Shown: one piece after another, positions 43,702 to 51,006 of the stretch | Layout: every line of letters begins with the position of its first letter | Position numbering within the stretch: the first letter of the stretch is position 1 | DNA from: a virus | IMG/VR virus record: IMGVR_UViG_3300027763_002034 | Coordinates: 1 to 64,000 of that record | DNA: 64,000 bases | Reading direction: 5' to 3' (one strand) | Program-made: the position numbers and the translations under genes | Notes under the pieces: generated by a model | What the model was told of the DNA's origin: nothing | Databases searched by the model: none | The model's input: the letters and a program-made list of their open reading frames with translations, nothing else

Positions 43702-43893
43702 ATGAAAAAATTAACATTTATCTTAGCTCTTGGTGTAGCACTTACACTAACAGCATGTGGTTCAGGGTCAGCCGCAACAGAAACAACGGACTCTACAATG
43801 GCTCCTGTTGCAGATACAACTGCAGTAGTTGCTGATTCAACAGTGGCACCTGTAACAGGTGGTGAAGTAAAAACTGAAATACCACAAAAATAA
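43702..43893 (+). CDS. Small exported lipoprotein
   Basis: A 63-residue precursor. The signal sequence MKKLTFILALGVALTLTAC ends in a lipobox with Cys19, so the mature lipoprotein is about 45 residues, rich in Ala/Thr/Val/Asp and low in charge. Such small phage lipoproteins can act in superinfection exclusion by blocking receptors or DNA entry at the outer membrane. Own promoter and terminator make it a separate unit, probably early. No enzymatic motif. Confidence 0.75.
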   Translation: MKKLTFILALGVALTLTACGSGSAATETTDSTMAPVADTTAVVADSTVAPVTGGEVKTEIPQK

Positions 43894-43899
43894 GAAATC

Positions 43900-43930
43900 G
43901 GGGTTGGTTTCATACTGACCCCAATTTTTT
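43900..43930 (+). terminator. Terminator after the lipoprotein gene
   Basis: An 8-bp stem, GGGGTTGG with CTGACCCC (with G-T pairs), 7-base loop, then AA and six T residues. Confidence 0.78.
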
Positions 43931-43947
43931 AATTCTAAATCTCTCCT

Positions 43948-44376
43948 ATGGATAGTGTAAACGAAGCTCAGGGCGAATTAATATTATTAAGAGGGTTACC
44001 TGGTTCTGGTAAATCAACGTTAGCTAAAATCATATTACAACTTAGAAGTACAGATGAACCTGAGGTTTTATCGGCTGATGATTTTTTTATCAACGAAAAT
44101 AGTGAATACGATTTTGATTCACAAAAAATAAAAGAAGCGCATAACTATTGTCAATTTAGATGTTCAGAAAGGATGAGACAACAAAAGGCAAGGATAGTTG
44201 TTGCAAATACTTTTACTCAAGAATGGGAAATGGACGAATATTTTAAAATGGCAGAAAGGTACAATTATCGTGTTCATACGGTGGTTGTTGAAAATAGACA
44301 TGGTAATGAAAATGTTCACGGAGTTCCCGAAGATAAACTTCAACAAATGAAGAATAGATTTCAAGTTAAACTTTAA
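43948..44376 (+). CDS. Polynucleotide 5'-kinase-like P-loop protein
   Basis: A 142-residue P-loop kinase of the AAA_33/NEDD4BP2-type 5'-polynucleotide kinase family. Walker A is GLPGSGKST (16-24). LSADDFFINENSEYDFD follows, then a helix with KIKEAHNYCQFRCSERM, NTFTQEWEMDEYF as the lid/acceptor region, and HGVPEDKLQQMKNRF. It would phosphorylate RNA 5'-OH ends. There is no phosphatase domain, and the cREC-like gene downstream could supply the 3'-end processing. It is coupled to the next gene by TAATG. Confidence 0.78.
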   Translation: MDSVNEAQGELILLRGLPGSGKSTLAKIILQLRSTDEPEVLSADDFFINENSEYDFDSQKIKEAHNYCQFRCSERMRQQKARIVVANTFTQEWEMDEYFKMAERYNYRVHTVVVENRHGNENVHGVPEDKLQQMKNRFQVKL

Positions 44377-44618
44377 TGAGTCAATTTATTTCTTCTTATG
44401 TTAAAACAATTAACCCAAAACCAAAGATGAAATTTCACGCTAACTTACATAGAAACCAATGGTTAATATATCCATTACCTTTTGTTTATTTTTATTTTGA
44501 AACATGTCAACCCGATTCTCATGTATCAATTTGGAAAAACAAAATGTGTGGAGTATATTTGTCCTTTAATTGGTTGAAACATACCTACAACATCGGATTT
44601 CACAAAACAATAAACTAA
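44376..44618 (+). CDS. Small uncharacterised protein in the RNA-repair cassette
   Basis: An 80-residue protein rich in aromatic residues (FVYFYFETC; FNWLKHTYNIGF), possibly a small beta barrel. Its start overlaps the kinase stop (TAATG) and its stop overlaps the ligase start (TAATG), which strongly supports it as a real gene of the operon. There is no recognised domain. It may be a nucleic-acid-binding or adaptor subunit. Confidence 0.6.
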   Translation: MSQFISSYVKTINPKPKMKFHANLHRNQWLIYPLPFVYFYFETCQPDSHVSIWKNKMCGVYLSFNWLKHTYNIGFHKTIN

Positions 44619-45691
44619 TGTTAGAAATTTTAGAGAAATATTATACTGATGGTTTGTTGCATAAACAAACACATCCTACTAAAGATTTGACTATATGGAA
44701 TTATTCTCCTAAAGTTCAATATGAGCGTCTTTGGGATGAAATAACTATTATGTGCCGTGGATTGGTTACCAATTCAAAAGGTGAGATTGTTGCAAGACCA
44801 TTTAAGAAATTTTTTAACTACGAAGAACATAAACCAGAAGAAATACCTAATGAAGATTATGTGGTCTATGAAAAGATGGATGGATCGTTAGGTATTCTTT
44901 TTAATTATGAAAATGAATGGATATTATCAACACGCGGATCCTTCACATCACAACAGGCAATTAAGGGTAAAGAAATTCTTGATAAGAAATATGATGTTAG
45001 TTCATTAAGAAAAGACAACACATATTTGTTTGAAATAATTTTCAAAGAAAACCGAATAGTAGTAAATTACGGTGATGAAGAAAAGTTAGTTTTACTTGGT
45101 GCCATTCATACTGAAAGTGGAAATGAAGTTCCTGACAGTTCTTTATTCTTTATGCAAGAAGGTGGTTGGGAATTAGTAATGACATATAAAACATGGGGAG
45201 AAGGATATGATTTACTTAAAGAAGAAATACAAAAGGATAGAGAGGGATATGTAATTAAATTTAAGAATGGTTTTCGTATGAAAATCAAAGGGGAAGAGTA
45301 TAAAAGATTACATAAAATATTAACCAATTTTTCATCCAAAGATATTTGGGAATTATTGAGGGATGGAAAACCTATGGATGAATTTTTAGATAGGGTACCT
45401 GATGAATTTTACAAGTGGGTTAAACAACAAGTGAGTTCTTTTGAATATGCCAAATACAGAATTGGAGAACATTGTGGTAAGATACATGATTATTTTAGAT
45501 ACGGAAAATATGGAGATGTAGACCCTGAACCAACAAAAAAAGATTTTGCATTACATTTAGAAAAATGTGATGTTGAAACATTTTATAGACCAATATTATT
45601 TGCAATGTGGGACGGAAAACCATATGAACATATTATTTGGAGAATAATGAAACCTAAATACGAAAAACCATTTAAGAAAGATGAAAATTAA
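44618..45691 (+). CDS. rnlA: T4 Rnl1-like RNA ligase
   Basis: A 357-residue RNA ligase joining 3'-OH to 5'-phosphate ends. I start at ATG 44618 (MLEILEKYY), which directly overlaps the upstream stop. Nucleotidyl motif I is EKMDGSLGI with the adenylated Lys86; motif III is YLFEIIF, motif IV REGYVIKF and motif V RMKIKGEEY. The C-terminal ~100 residues form a separate tRNA-recognition-type domain with KIHDYFRYGKYGDVDP. In T4, Rnl1 with Pnkp repairs tRNA cut by host anticodon nucleases. Confidence 0.9.
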   Translation: MLEILEKYYTDGLLHKQTHPTKDLTIWNYSPKVQYERLWDEITIMCRGLVTNSKGEIVARPFKKFFNYEEHKPEEIPNEDYVVYEKMDGSLGILFNYENEWILSTRGSFTSQQAIKGKEILDKKYDVSSLRKDNTYLFEIIFKENRIVVNYGDEEKLVLLGAIHTESGNEVPDSSLFFMQEGGWELVMTYKTWGEGYDLLKEEIQKDREGYVIKFKNGFRMKIKGEEYKRLHKILTNFSSKDIWELLRDGKPMDEFLDRVPDEFYKWVKQQVSSFEYAKYRIGEHCGKIHDYFRYGKYGDVDPEPTKKDFALHLEKCDVETFYRPILFAMWDGKPYEHIIWRIMKPKYEKPFKKDEN

Positions 45692-46169
45692 TAATAAATT
45701 GAGATTATATCTTGATGATGTAAGAACACCATTAGCTAAAGATTGGATAATTGCCCGTAATTATGATGAATTTGTGGCTGCAATTAAATTACACGGATTA
45801 GGTAATTTTGAAGTTATATCTTTAGATCATGATTTAGGTGAAGGTGCCATGATAGAATATTATACAAATGTAAAAAATAATTATATGTTGGATTATAACA
45901 ACATAGAAGAAAAAACTGGTATGGATTGTTGTAGATATTTGGTTGCTGAAAGTATGAATGAAAAAATACCCTTACCTCAAATTTATATTCATTCGGCAAA
46001 TCCTATTGGTAGTGCCAATATGATGGGATATATTAACAATTATTTAAAAAACTGTAGGTTACCTCAAACCTGTATAAGTGTTAAAATTGAACATACAATA
46101 GATGAACCGTTAATGTTATCCCCAGAGGCTAGAAAAGCAAAATGGGATAAATCTATGGATAACGAATAA
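45681..46169 (+). CDS. Cyclic-phosphate-processing receiver-like (cREC) protein
   Basis: A 162-residue receiver-like domain. The typical cREC signatures are LRLYLDDVRTP near the start (Asp pair), ISLDHDLGE in the middle and YIHSANPIGSANMMGYI late. This family was predicted to process cyclic-phosphate ends in RNA-repair systems. That would generate the 3'-OH needed by the ligase after the kinase has added the 5'-phosphate. It overlaps the ligase gene by 11 bases and is the last gene of the cassette. The biochemical role is not demonstrated. Confidence 0.66.
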   Translation: MKINNKLRLYLDDVRTPLAKDWIIARNYDEFVAAIKLHGLGNFEVISLDHDLGEGAMIEYYTNVKNNYMLDYNNIEEKTGMDCCRYLVAESMNEKIPLPQIYIHSANPIGSANMMGYINNYLKNCRLPQTCISVKIEHTIDEPLMLSPEARKAKWDKSMDNE

Positions 46170-46173
46170 ATTT

Positions 46174-46204
46174 TTTGTTGTTTTATTAAAATGTTGTAAT
46201 TTTG
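46174..46204 (+). promoter_or_regulatory. Bacteroidota-type promoter upstream of 46245
   Basis: TTTG (46174-46177), 19 bases, then TAATTTTG (46197-46204), an exact TAnnTTTG. It provides a host-type promoter for the gene at 46245. Confidence 0.6.
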
Positions 46205-46244
46205 ATGTACGAACTAAATTAACTAACTTACTAAACACCATTTA

Positions 46245-46571
46245 ATGCGAAAAAATAAAAATGAAGAACCATTTAAGTCGTTGATAATCAAGGACAAGTA
46301 TAAAAATTACGAAGATTTTTATAGTGAGAATAAAACGTTAATTTATAAATCAATTTTAAATGTTTTTGAAGAATTTAAAACTACAAGTAAAGAAAATCTT
46401 ACTTTTTATATCTCGGCAAAAATAAAAAATGAAGAATGGGATACTGAATTTAAATTTCATAAACAAGAATCTATAATATTGAAAAGGGATTTAATTCCAC
46501 ATTTTGAAGAAATCGAGGATTATGAAACTTGTATTGAGATAAATAATTTATATAAAGAATTGACTTCTTAA
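46245..46571 (+). CDS. Small uncharacterised protein
   Basis: A 108-residue, Lys/Glu-rich, helical and soluble protein beginning MRKNKNEEPFKSLIIKD. A good Bacteroidota-type promoter precedes it and a terminator follows, so it is probably an independent, early-expressed gene. Aromatic residues (YEDFYSENKTLIY) may form a small core. No domain was recognised. It is a candidate host-takeover protein by position only. Confidence 0.5.
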   Translation: MRKNKNEEPFKSLIIKDKYKNYEDFYSENKTLIYKSILNVFEEFKTTSKENLTFYISAKIKNEEWDTEFKFHKQESIILKRDLIPHFEEIEDYETCIEINNLYKELTS

Positions 46572-46601
46572 AATCTAATTAATATATTAGTAAAGTATCA
46601 G

Positions 46602-46626
46602 GAGAGAGGTACATTTATTTTTTGTC
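46602..46626. repeat. 25-base repeat, left copy, bordering the exported-protein block
   Basis: The 25-mer starting GAGAGAGGTAC and ending TTTTTTGTC matches the copy at 60554-60578 at 23 of 25 positions in the same orientation. The two copies bracket the 14-kb minus-strand block 46660-60495. A short inverted repeat (CTAAT/ATTAG) lies 11 bases upstream. Confidence 0.6.
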
Positions 46627-46628
46627 AC

Positions 46629-46661
46629 ATCCTCGAGGTTTATACTTCGGGGATTTTTTTT
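46629..46661 (+). terminator. Terminator facing the exported-protein block
   Basis: A 10-bp stem with two G-T pairs (46629-46638 with 46645-46654) and a 6-base loop, followed by seven T residues. The T tract overlaps the stop codon of the converging gene at 46660. Confidence 0.8.
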
Positions 46662-48252
46662 ATAATACCATTCTACTACCTATCTGAAAGTTGCTTAAAA
46701 ATACGGAATACGGTTTAGTATTACCACTTATTTTGTAATTAAACGCAAACCCAAATCTCTTACTAAGTTTATAATCAAATGCGGTTCCTAATAAGAAACC
46801 CATATGTCTATTAACTGTCGATGCCCCTGTGACACTATTCCAAGAGATAGGTGAGAACATCGTGAACACTTGAGGTGATATTGTAAGTTTTTTTGAATAG
46901 ACGTAAGGTTTGGTCCAAAATGCAATTGCAGAACTTGCCATATTATAATCAAACCCACCATTATCGTTTTTAAGAAATAAATTAATGACACCAACGTTAT
47001 AACCAAATGTTCCCTTTTTAGGTGTTGGTTTAATCCAAGTATAACCCATTAAGTTCATATAGTTACCTGCCAAATATGCAAATGCTGTTCCGTATGAGTG
47101 TATTGCGTCTAATTGTCCATCTTCGGTCATTTTCATTTTTGTAATACCTCCTGTTAATATAATAGAACTTAAGTCACTATTCACTATCAATCCACCACTA
47201 TAACTTACATCACCAGCCATAGATGATTTACTAAGTCCTAATGATATAGACGCTAAAAACTTACCTCGTTCCGTTTCTGCCGTTGTTATATCTGATGCAA
47301 GTAATGTTGGATTTGTTACTTCTTGTTTTTTCTTTTTTTCTTCTTCTTTTTTCTTTTCTTCCTCTTTCTTTTTCTCTTCCTCTTTTTTAGCTTCTTCCTT
47401 TTTTTCCTCAGTCTTTTTTTCTTCTGATTTCTTTTCTTCGGTTTTAGTTTCCTCTTTCTTTTCTTCGGTTTTAGCTTCAGTTTTCTTTTCCTCAGTTTTT
47501 TGTTCTGCGGGTTTATCCGATTTAGTTTCGGCAGGTTTAGTTTCTGTGGGTTTTGCCTCAGCAGGTTTTGCTTCCGTTGATGACGAACTACTTGATGAAG
47601 AAGATGAACCGCCACTTGCCGGAGGTGGGGATGACGAACTACTTGCAGGTGGTGGTGCCGCTGTTGGTGGGGGAGCGGCAACTACGGGTGGTGGCGGAGG
47701 AGGTGCAATGTTTATTGGTGGTGGAGTTGATGCTGCTGCGGATGCTGCCGCTCCACTTGCTGCGGATGATGCTGCCCCACTTGCCGCTCCGCTCGCTGCA
47801 GATGATGCAGCTCCACTTGCGGCTCCACTCGCCGCACTTGCCGCCGCCTTTGCGGCTGCATCTGATGCCGCTTTTGCTGCCGCGTCTGATGCAGCTTTCG
47901 CCGCGGCATCTGCGGCGGCCTTTGCGGCTGCGTCCGCCGCTGCTCTCGCCGCGGCATCTGCTGCTGCTCTTGCTGCGGCTTCCTGTGCTAATCTTATTGC
48001 GTCGTTTTGTGGACAAGGTGTTGCGAATATACTATTAACCCAAACTTGAAACGCACCACTACTCATGTCGGCTAACGTAACTATTTTAGACTTACCTCTA
48101 ATAACGGCTATTGTTTGATTTTGACCAAAGGGAATTGTTACCACGTAAACTTTATTGTCACATGGATCTATATATGTTTGTGTTATAGTACTTTGACTAA
48201 ATGACTTACTACAAAAAAATAATATTAGGAGAGAGATAATATATTTTTTCAT
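46660..48252 (-). CDS. Exported Ala-rich protein with C-terminal outer-membrane barrel-like domain
   Basis: A 530-residue secreted protein. Residues 1-19 are a signal peptide ending in FSQ. Residues ~20-85 form a small beta domain, ~86-170 are AADAAAKAA-type Ala-rich repeats (long helix), ~172-225 are Pro/Ser-rich, and ~225-315 are Lys/Glu/Thr-rich repeats. Residues ~330-530 look like a beta barrel (LASISLGLSKSSM, ending FQIGSRMVL with a terminal hydrophobic residue as in outer-membrane proteins). The Ala/Pro section is strikingly G+C-rich. This suggests a long periplasm-spanning connector anchored in the outer membrane. Confidence 0.62.
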   Translation of the reverse strand: MKKYIISLLILFFCSKSFSQSTITQTYIDPCDNKVYVVTIPFGQNQTIAVIRGKSKIVTLADMSSGAFQVWVNSIFATPCPQNDAIRLAQEAAARAAADAAARAAADAAAKAAADAAAKAASDAAAKAASDAAAKAAASAASGAASGAASSAASGAASGAASSAASGAAASAAASTPPPINIAPPPPPPVVAAPPPTAAPPPASSSSSPPPASGGSSSSSSSSSSTEAKPAEAKPTETKPAETKSDKPAEQKTEEKKTEAKTEEKKEETKTEEKKSEEKKTEEKKEEAKKEEEKKKEEEKKKEEEKKKKQEVTNPTLLASDITTAETERGKFLASISLGLSKSSMAGDVSYSGGLIVNSDLSSIILTGGITKMKMTEDGQLDAIHSYGTAFAYLAGNYMNLMGYTWIKPTPKKGTFGYNVGVINLFLKNDNGGFDYNMASSAIAFWTKPYVYSKKLTISPQVFTMFSPISWNSVTGASTVNRHMGFLLGTAFDYKLSKRFGFAFNYKISGNTKPYSVFLSNFQIGSRMVL

Positions 48253-49100
48253 TATTTGTTATTCAAACCAATTGCTATTTGTGTGTATCCTCTTATTGGG
48301 TCAGCATCTACTTTTAATGTAACAAATTTAAAATCTTTTATAATACCAACTTTAAATGTTGTAAATGATGAATTTGATTTTGGAAACGATATACCACCAA
48401 TATCATCTTTACCTTGCCATCTAATAACTTCATTACCGAATCCTATCATACCGTGTATTCCTATTTTACCAATTCTTTTACCACCACCAACATAGAAAGT
48501 TGATTCTTTTTTCCAATCGTTTTTACTTAATGGGAAATCAACATTGTTAATTTGACCATATGGATAATAGCTGTTTTGGTCTATTGCGTAAGTCATTACA
48601 TAGTCCATAATAAAATATCCTTTATTACCACCAATCAATCCCCAGTAAGCAATTTGTTTATTATTTGTATGTCCTATACCCGCCGAAAATAATACAGGTG
48701 TTGAAGTGACCGTATCTCTTTTACCATTCTCATATATTCTAACTACACTTCTTTGTCTCCATCCATAATCATCATACCATATATAAGGATAAGGTTGATA
48801 CCATCCCCATACACCATATTGTAAACCATACGGATTGTATGTTGTAGGTCTATATCTTCTTGTTAAAGGTTGTCCCTGAAAATTATCACCTGGTCTTATT
48901 GGTGCAGTTTGTGTTCTCCATTGACTCACATTATTTTGTTGTTGTGGTACAGATGGTTGAACTCTTGGTGCTGATTGTGTTGTTTGTGGTGAAACACTTC
49001 CACCTGTTTGTCTCCAAGAACTAACTTGAGCATTCAACATTATTGTGCAGAATAATATTAATATTAATATTAAACCTGTAACTAATAAAACCTTTTTCAT
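48252..49100 (-). CDS. Exported protein with Tyr/Trp-rich linker and barrel-like C-terminus
   Basis: A 282-residue protein with a signal peptide or N-terminal anchor (residues ~1-25, ending LNAQ). Residues ~30-130 are Gln/Pro/Tyr/Trp-rich (WGWYQPYPYIWYDDYGW). Residues ~135-282 are beta-strand-rich, similar in texture to the C-terminus of the gene at 46660-48252. Its stop overlaps that gene's start (TAATG), so both are co-translated. An outer-membrane location is probable. It is preceded by the PspC-like gene with a four-base overlap. Confidence 0.58.
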   Translation of the reverse strand: MKKVLLVTGLILILILFCTIMLNAQVSSWRQTGGSVSPQTTQSAPRVQPSVPQQQNNVSQWRTQTAPIRPGDNFQGQPLTRRYRPTTYNPYGLQYGVWGWYQPYPYIWYDDYGWRQRSVVRIYENGKRDTVTSTPVLFSAGIGHTNNKQIAYWGLIGGNKGYFIMDYVMTYAIDQNSYYPYGQINNVDFPLSKNDWKKESTFYVGGGKRIGKIGIHGMIGFGNEVIRWQGKDDIGGISFPKSNSSFTTFKVGIIKDFKFVTLKVDADPIRGYTQIAIGLNNK

Positions 49101-49276
49101 ACTGTTTCAGTTAAAATTGTGGTTAGTAAATAACCGGTTATTATTGGGGCTGGTGAAAATATTAAAAAAAAGAACAACAACCTCCAAACTAATGGGTCAA
49201 CATTGGTACGGTGACTTAAACCACTACACACACCAAAGAAAACTTTATCGTCGTGAACTCTCTTAAACTTTTTCAT
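49097..49276 (-). CDS. PspC-domain microprotein (59 residues)
   Basis: A short minus-strand gene. The peptide has the PspC pattern: MKKFKRVHDDKVFFGVCSGL, then NVDPLVWRLLFFFL and a hydrophobic segment with IITGYLLTTIL as the transmembrane part. PspC proteins sit in the inner membrane and monitor envelope stress in the phage-shock response. It has an exact TATTTATA motif four bases upstream, and its stop overlaps the next start by four bases (ATGA). It may stabilise the membrane while phage envelope proteins are exported. Confidence 0.72.
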   Translation of the reverse strand: MKKFKRVHDDKVFFGVCSGLSHRTNVDPLVWRLLFFFLIFSPAPIITGYLLTTILTETV

Positions 49277-49280
49277 ATAA

Positions 49281-49288
49281 TATAAATA
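49281..49288 (-). promoter_or_regulatory. TATTTATA late-gene motif
   Basis: Exact octamer on the minus strand, four bases upstream of the PspC-like ATG. It overlaps the tail of the preceding terminator. Confidence 0.6.
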
Positions 49289-49316
49289 TTAAAAAAGGGG
49301 TTATAAAACCCCTTTT
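49285..49316 (-). terminator. Terminator after the FeoA-like gene
   Basis: A perfect 10-bp stem AAAAGGGGTT/AACCCCTTTT with loop ATAA (49293-49316), including the stop codon of the upstream gene. A T-rich tail follows on the minus strand. Confidence 0.88.
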
Positions 49317-49534
49317 AAACATATTCTATCTAATTCTTCTTGTCTTAAACCTATGGTTGAATCTATTTGTCCTCCCTCGGATAAAATATTTACCAAATAA
49401 AGACCAAATTTTTTATCACTTATCTCTATTTCTTGTCCATGTATAAACCCCATATCCATTAATCTTAATCTCATACATGGTACACAATTTTCACAAGGAT
49501 TATTTTGTGGAACGTCCACTACTTCGTATTTCAT
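49301..49534 (-). CDS. FeoA-like small protein
   Basis: A 77-residue protein. CENCVPCMRLRLMDMGFIHGQEIEI matches the FeoA SH3-like opening (RRLxDMGxxxGxxI), and the end IGLRQEELDRI matches the closing helix of the family. The two Cys pairs near residues 15-22 are atypical and may bind metal. FeoA normally assists the FeoB ferrous-iron transporter; no feoB is present here. Its start overlaps the stop of the CsgG-like gene. Confidence 0.6.
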   Translation of the reverse strand: MKYEVVDVPQNNPCENCVPCMRLRLMDMGFIHGQEIEISDKKFGLYLVNILSEGGQIDSTIGLRQEELDRICLKGVL

Positions 49535-50253
49535 TATTTCGTGAATATACCTTTTTTAATCATCCTATCCAAGATATTAGCACATGCAATATCTAAAGCT
49601 TTCTTTGTTGCAATACTAATTGTTGATTGATTGAATTTAATTGGGTCTATCGTAGCGTCTGATAAAAGGGTTAACTCTCTTTTTGTTGTTGCCTCACCTA
49701 ATCCTGACCCACCAAACAAGACTCCTGTCTCTGCATCTGTAAATCTAACTTGGAGACCTATACGAGTTACCATATTGTCTTTAATACCGTCTTTTAGGTT
49801 GATAGTTTCATCTTCTGACACCGAGTAGTCATAACACTCAATAGTTACAAAATACTTCGCCAAATTGATTTTACCACGACCATCTAATTTATTCTCTGAA
49901 ATACCTGCCTGAGATGCTTTAAATTGTAGAAGCATCCTATTTTTTATTTCCGTTTTATCTTCGGTAAATTTGAACCTGTTTAGGTTTTCAAGGTATTCCA
50001 TTGATATATTTGCAACCCCTAAACCAACTCTTTTTTCTTTCAATTCAGGATACATCTCATACATTTCATCAGAAATTCCAGCCTTTAATATTTGAATTGG
50101 AATTTGGGGACCATCGTAATCCATATACGCAGAAATATCTTTCTTTTTCTCAAAATCCGCTTTATAATCCTCTGTCTTAGTCTTACCTATTGTTTGACTA
50201 CTTGCAACAAGACTTACTAAACAAACGCTTAATAATATAAATAATTTTTTCAT
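49534..50253 (-). CDS. CsgG-like exported protein
   Basis: A 239-residue protein with a signal peptide ending at about residue 20 (LVASSQ). The rest has features of the CsgG superfamily, which forms the outer-membrane pore for curli export: RFKFTEDKTEIKNRM, YFVTIECYDYSVS, IGLQVRFTDAETGVLFGGSG and a final helix IATKKALDIACANI. Unlike classical CsgG, the leader has no lipobox. It may export phage-encoded surface proteins, or be a periplasmic CsgG-fold protein without a pore. It overlaps the FeoA-like gene by one base. Confidence 0.58.
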   Translation of the reverse strand: MKKLFILLSVCLVSLVASSQTIGKTKTEDYKADFEKKKDISAYMDYDGPQIPIQILKAGISDEMYEMYPELKEKRVGLGVANISMEYLENLNRFKFTEDKTEIKNRMLLQFKASQAGISENKLDGRGKINLAKYFVTIECYDYSVSEDETINLKDGIKDNMVTRIGLQVRFTDAETGVLFGGSGLGEATTKRELTLLSDATIDPIKFNQSTISIATKKALDIACANILDRMIKKGIFTK

Positions 50254-50262
50254 ATATTTTTT

Positions 50263-51006
50263 TTAAGGGTTCCATTTATTTAATGAACTAATATATCCAT
50301 CGGTCATGTGGTCTTTAATGTTCTTACCCGTTACCATAGATTTCAAATAATTCCAAGCACGTTCCCAATCAATCATGAACTTCTTAATATTACCCTCACT
50401 ATCGATACGTAACATCTGATTGACGTGATAGTATCCAATATATGGAGAATGTGTTACCACGTCGTTATTATGAACGATTCTTAATGACTCAATTGGTGAT
50501 TTATCAAAGTTCTGTTTGAATACTTTATTTCCAACTCTTGGACTACCGATAGTGCAACATATAATCTTATTTGATTTATAAATTGAATAAATCTCATATG
50601 CACACAAAGTAGAAACCGCAGCTCCCAAACTGTGTCCACAAACAACAATATTATCAACTTCACCTTCTCCACCTAATGTGGATAATGCTTTTTCAAATGA
50701 TTTATAAGTTTCGTCTTTAACAGCGTCCCAAGATGATTTAAAACCAATATGGACTTTCTCACCTTCTTGAATAAATGGAACTTTGTCAATTGACGCGTCG
50801 TTTTGGAAATCCTTTTTAGAAGAACTTCCTCTCCAAACGATATAGATGGATTTGTCTTTTGTTGCAACAAATCCTTGTGTGTCTGTTTTTTTATCGTCAA
50901 TCCATTTAATTAATTTTAATCTTTGTGCTTTAAAATCAATGTCTTTTTGTTCTGAATATACTTTGTCAGTTAAACCAACATTATATAGTATTTCGTTTTT
51001 TGTCAT
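50263..51006 (-). CDS. Class 3 lipase-like hydrolase
   Basis: A 247-residue alpha/beta hydrolase of the class 3 lipase family. The nucleophile elbow GHSLGAA gives Ser126. The SPRVGN motif follows at ~155, with Asp182 in NNDVVTHSP and His233 in KDHMTDGY completing the triad. The family hydrolyses acylglycerols or phospholipids. There is no signal peptide, so it would act in the cytoplasm unless released by a holin. A membrane-active lysis or host lipid-remodelling role is possible. Confidence 0.82.
   Translation of the reverse strand: MTKNEILYNVGLTDKVYSEQKDIDFKAQRLKLIKWIDDKKTDTQGFVATKDKSIYIVWRGSSSKKDFQNDASIDKVPFIQEGEKVHIGFKSSWDAVKDETYKSFEKALSTLGGEGEVDNIVVCGHSLGAAVSTLCAYEIYSIYKSNKIICCTIGSPRVGNKVFKQNFDKSPIESLRIVHNNDVVTHSPYIGYYHVNQMLRIDSEGNIKKFMIDWERAWNYLKSMVTGKNIKDHMTDGYISSLNKWNP

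Noticed and set aside
47546-48049. Long plus-strand frames opposite the Ala-rich gene
   Set aside because: They arise from the G+C-rich repetitive coding strand, which lacks stop codons in several frames.
49045-49266. Plus-strand 73-residue frame
   Set aside because: It is antisense to the PspC-like microprotein gene, which has recognisable homology and a promoter-like motif.
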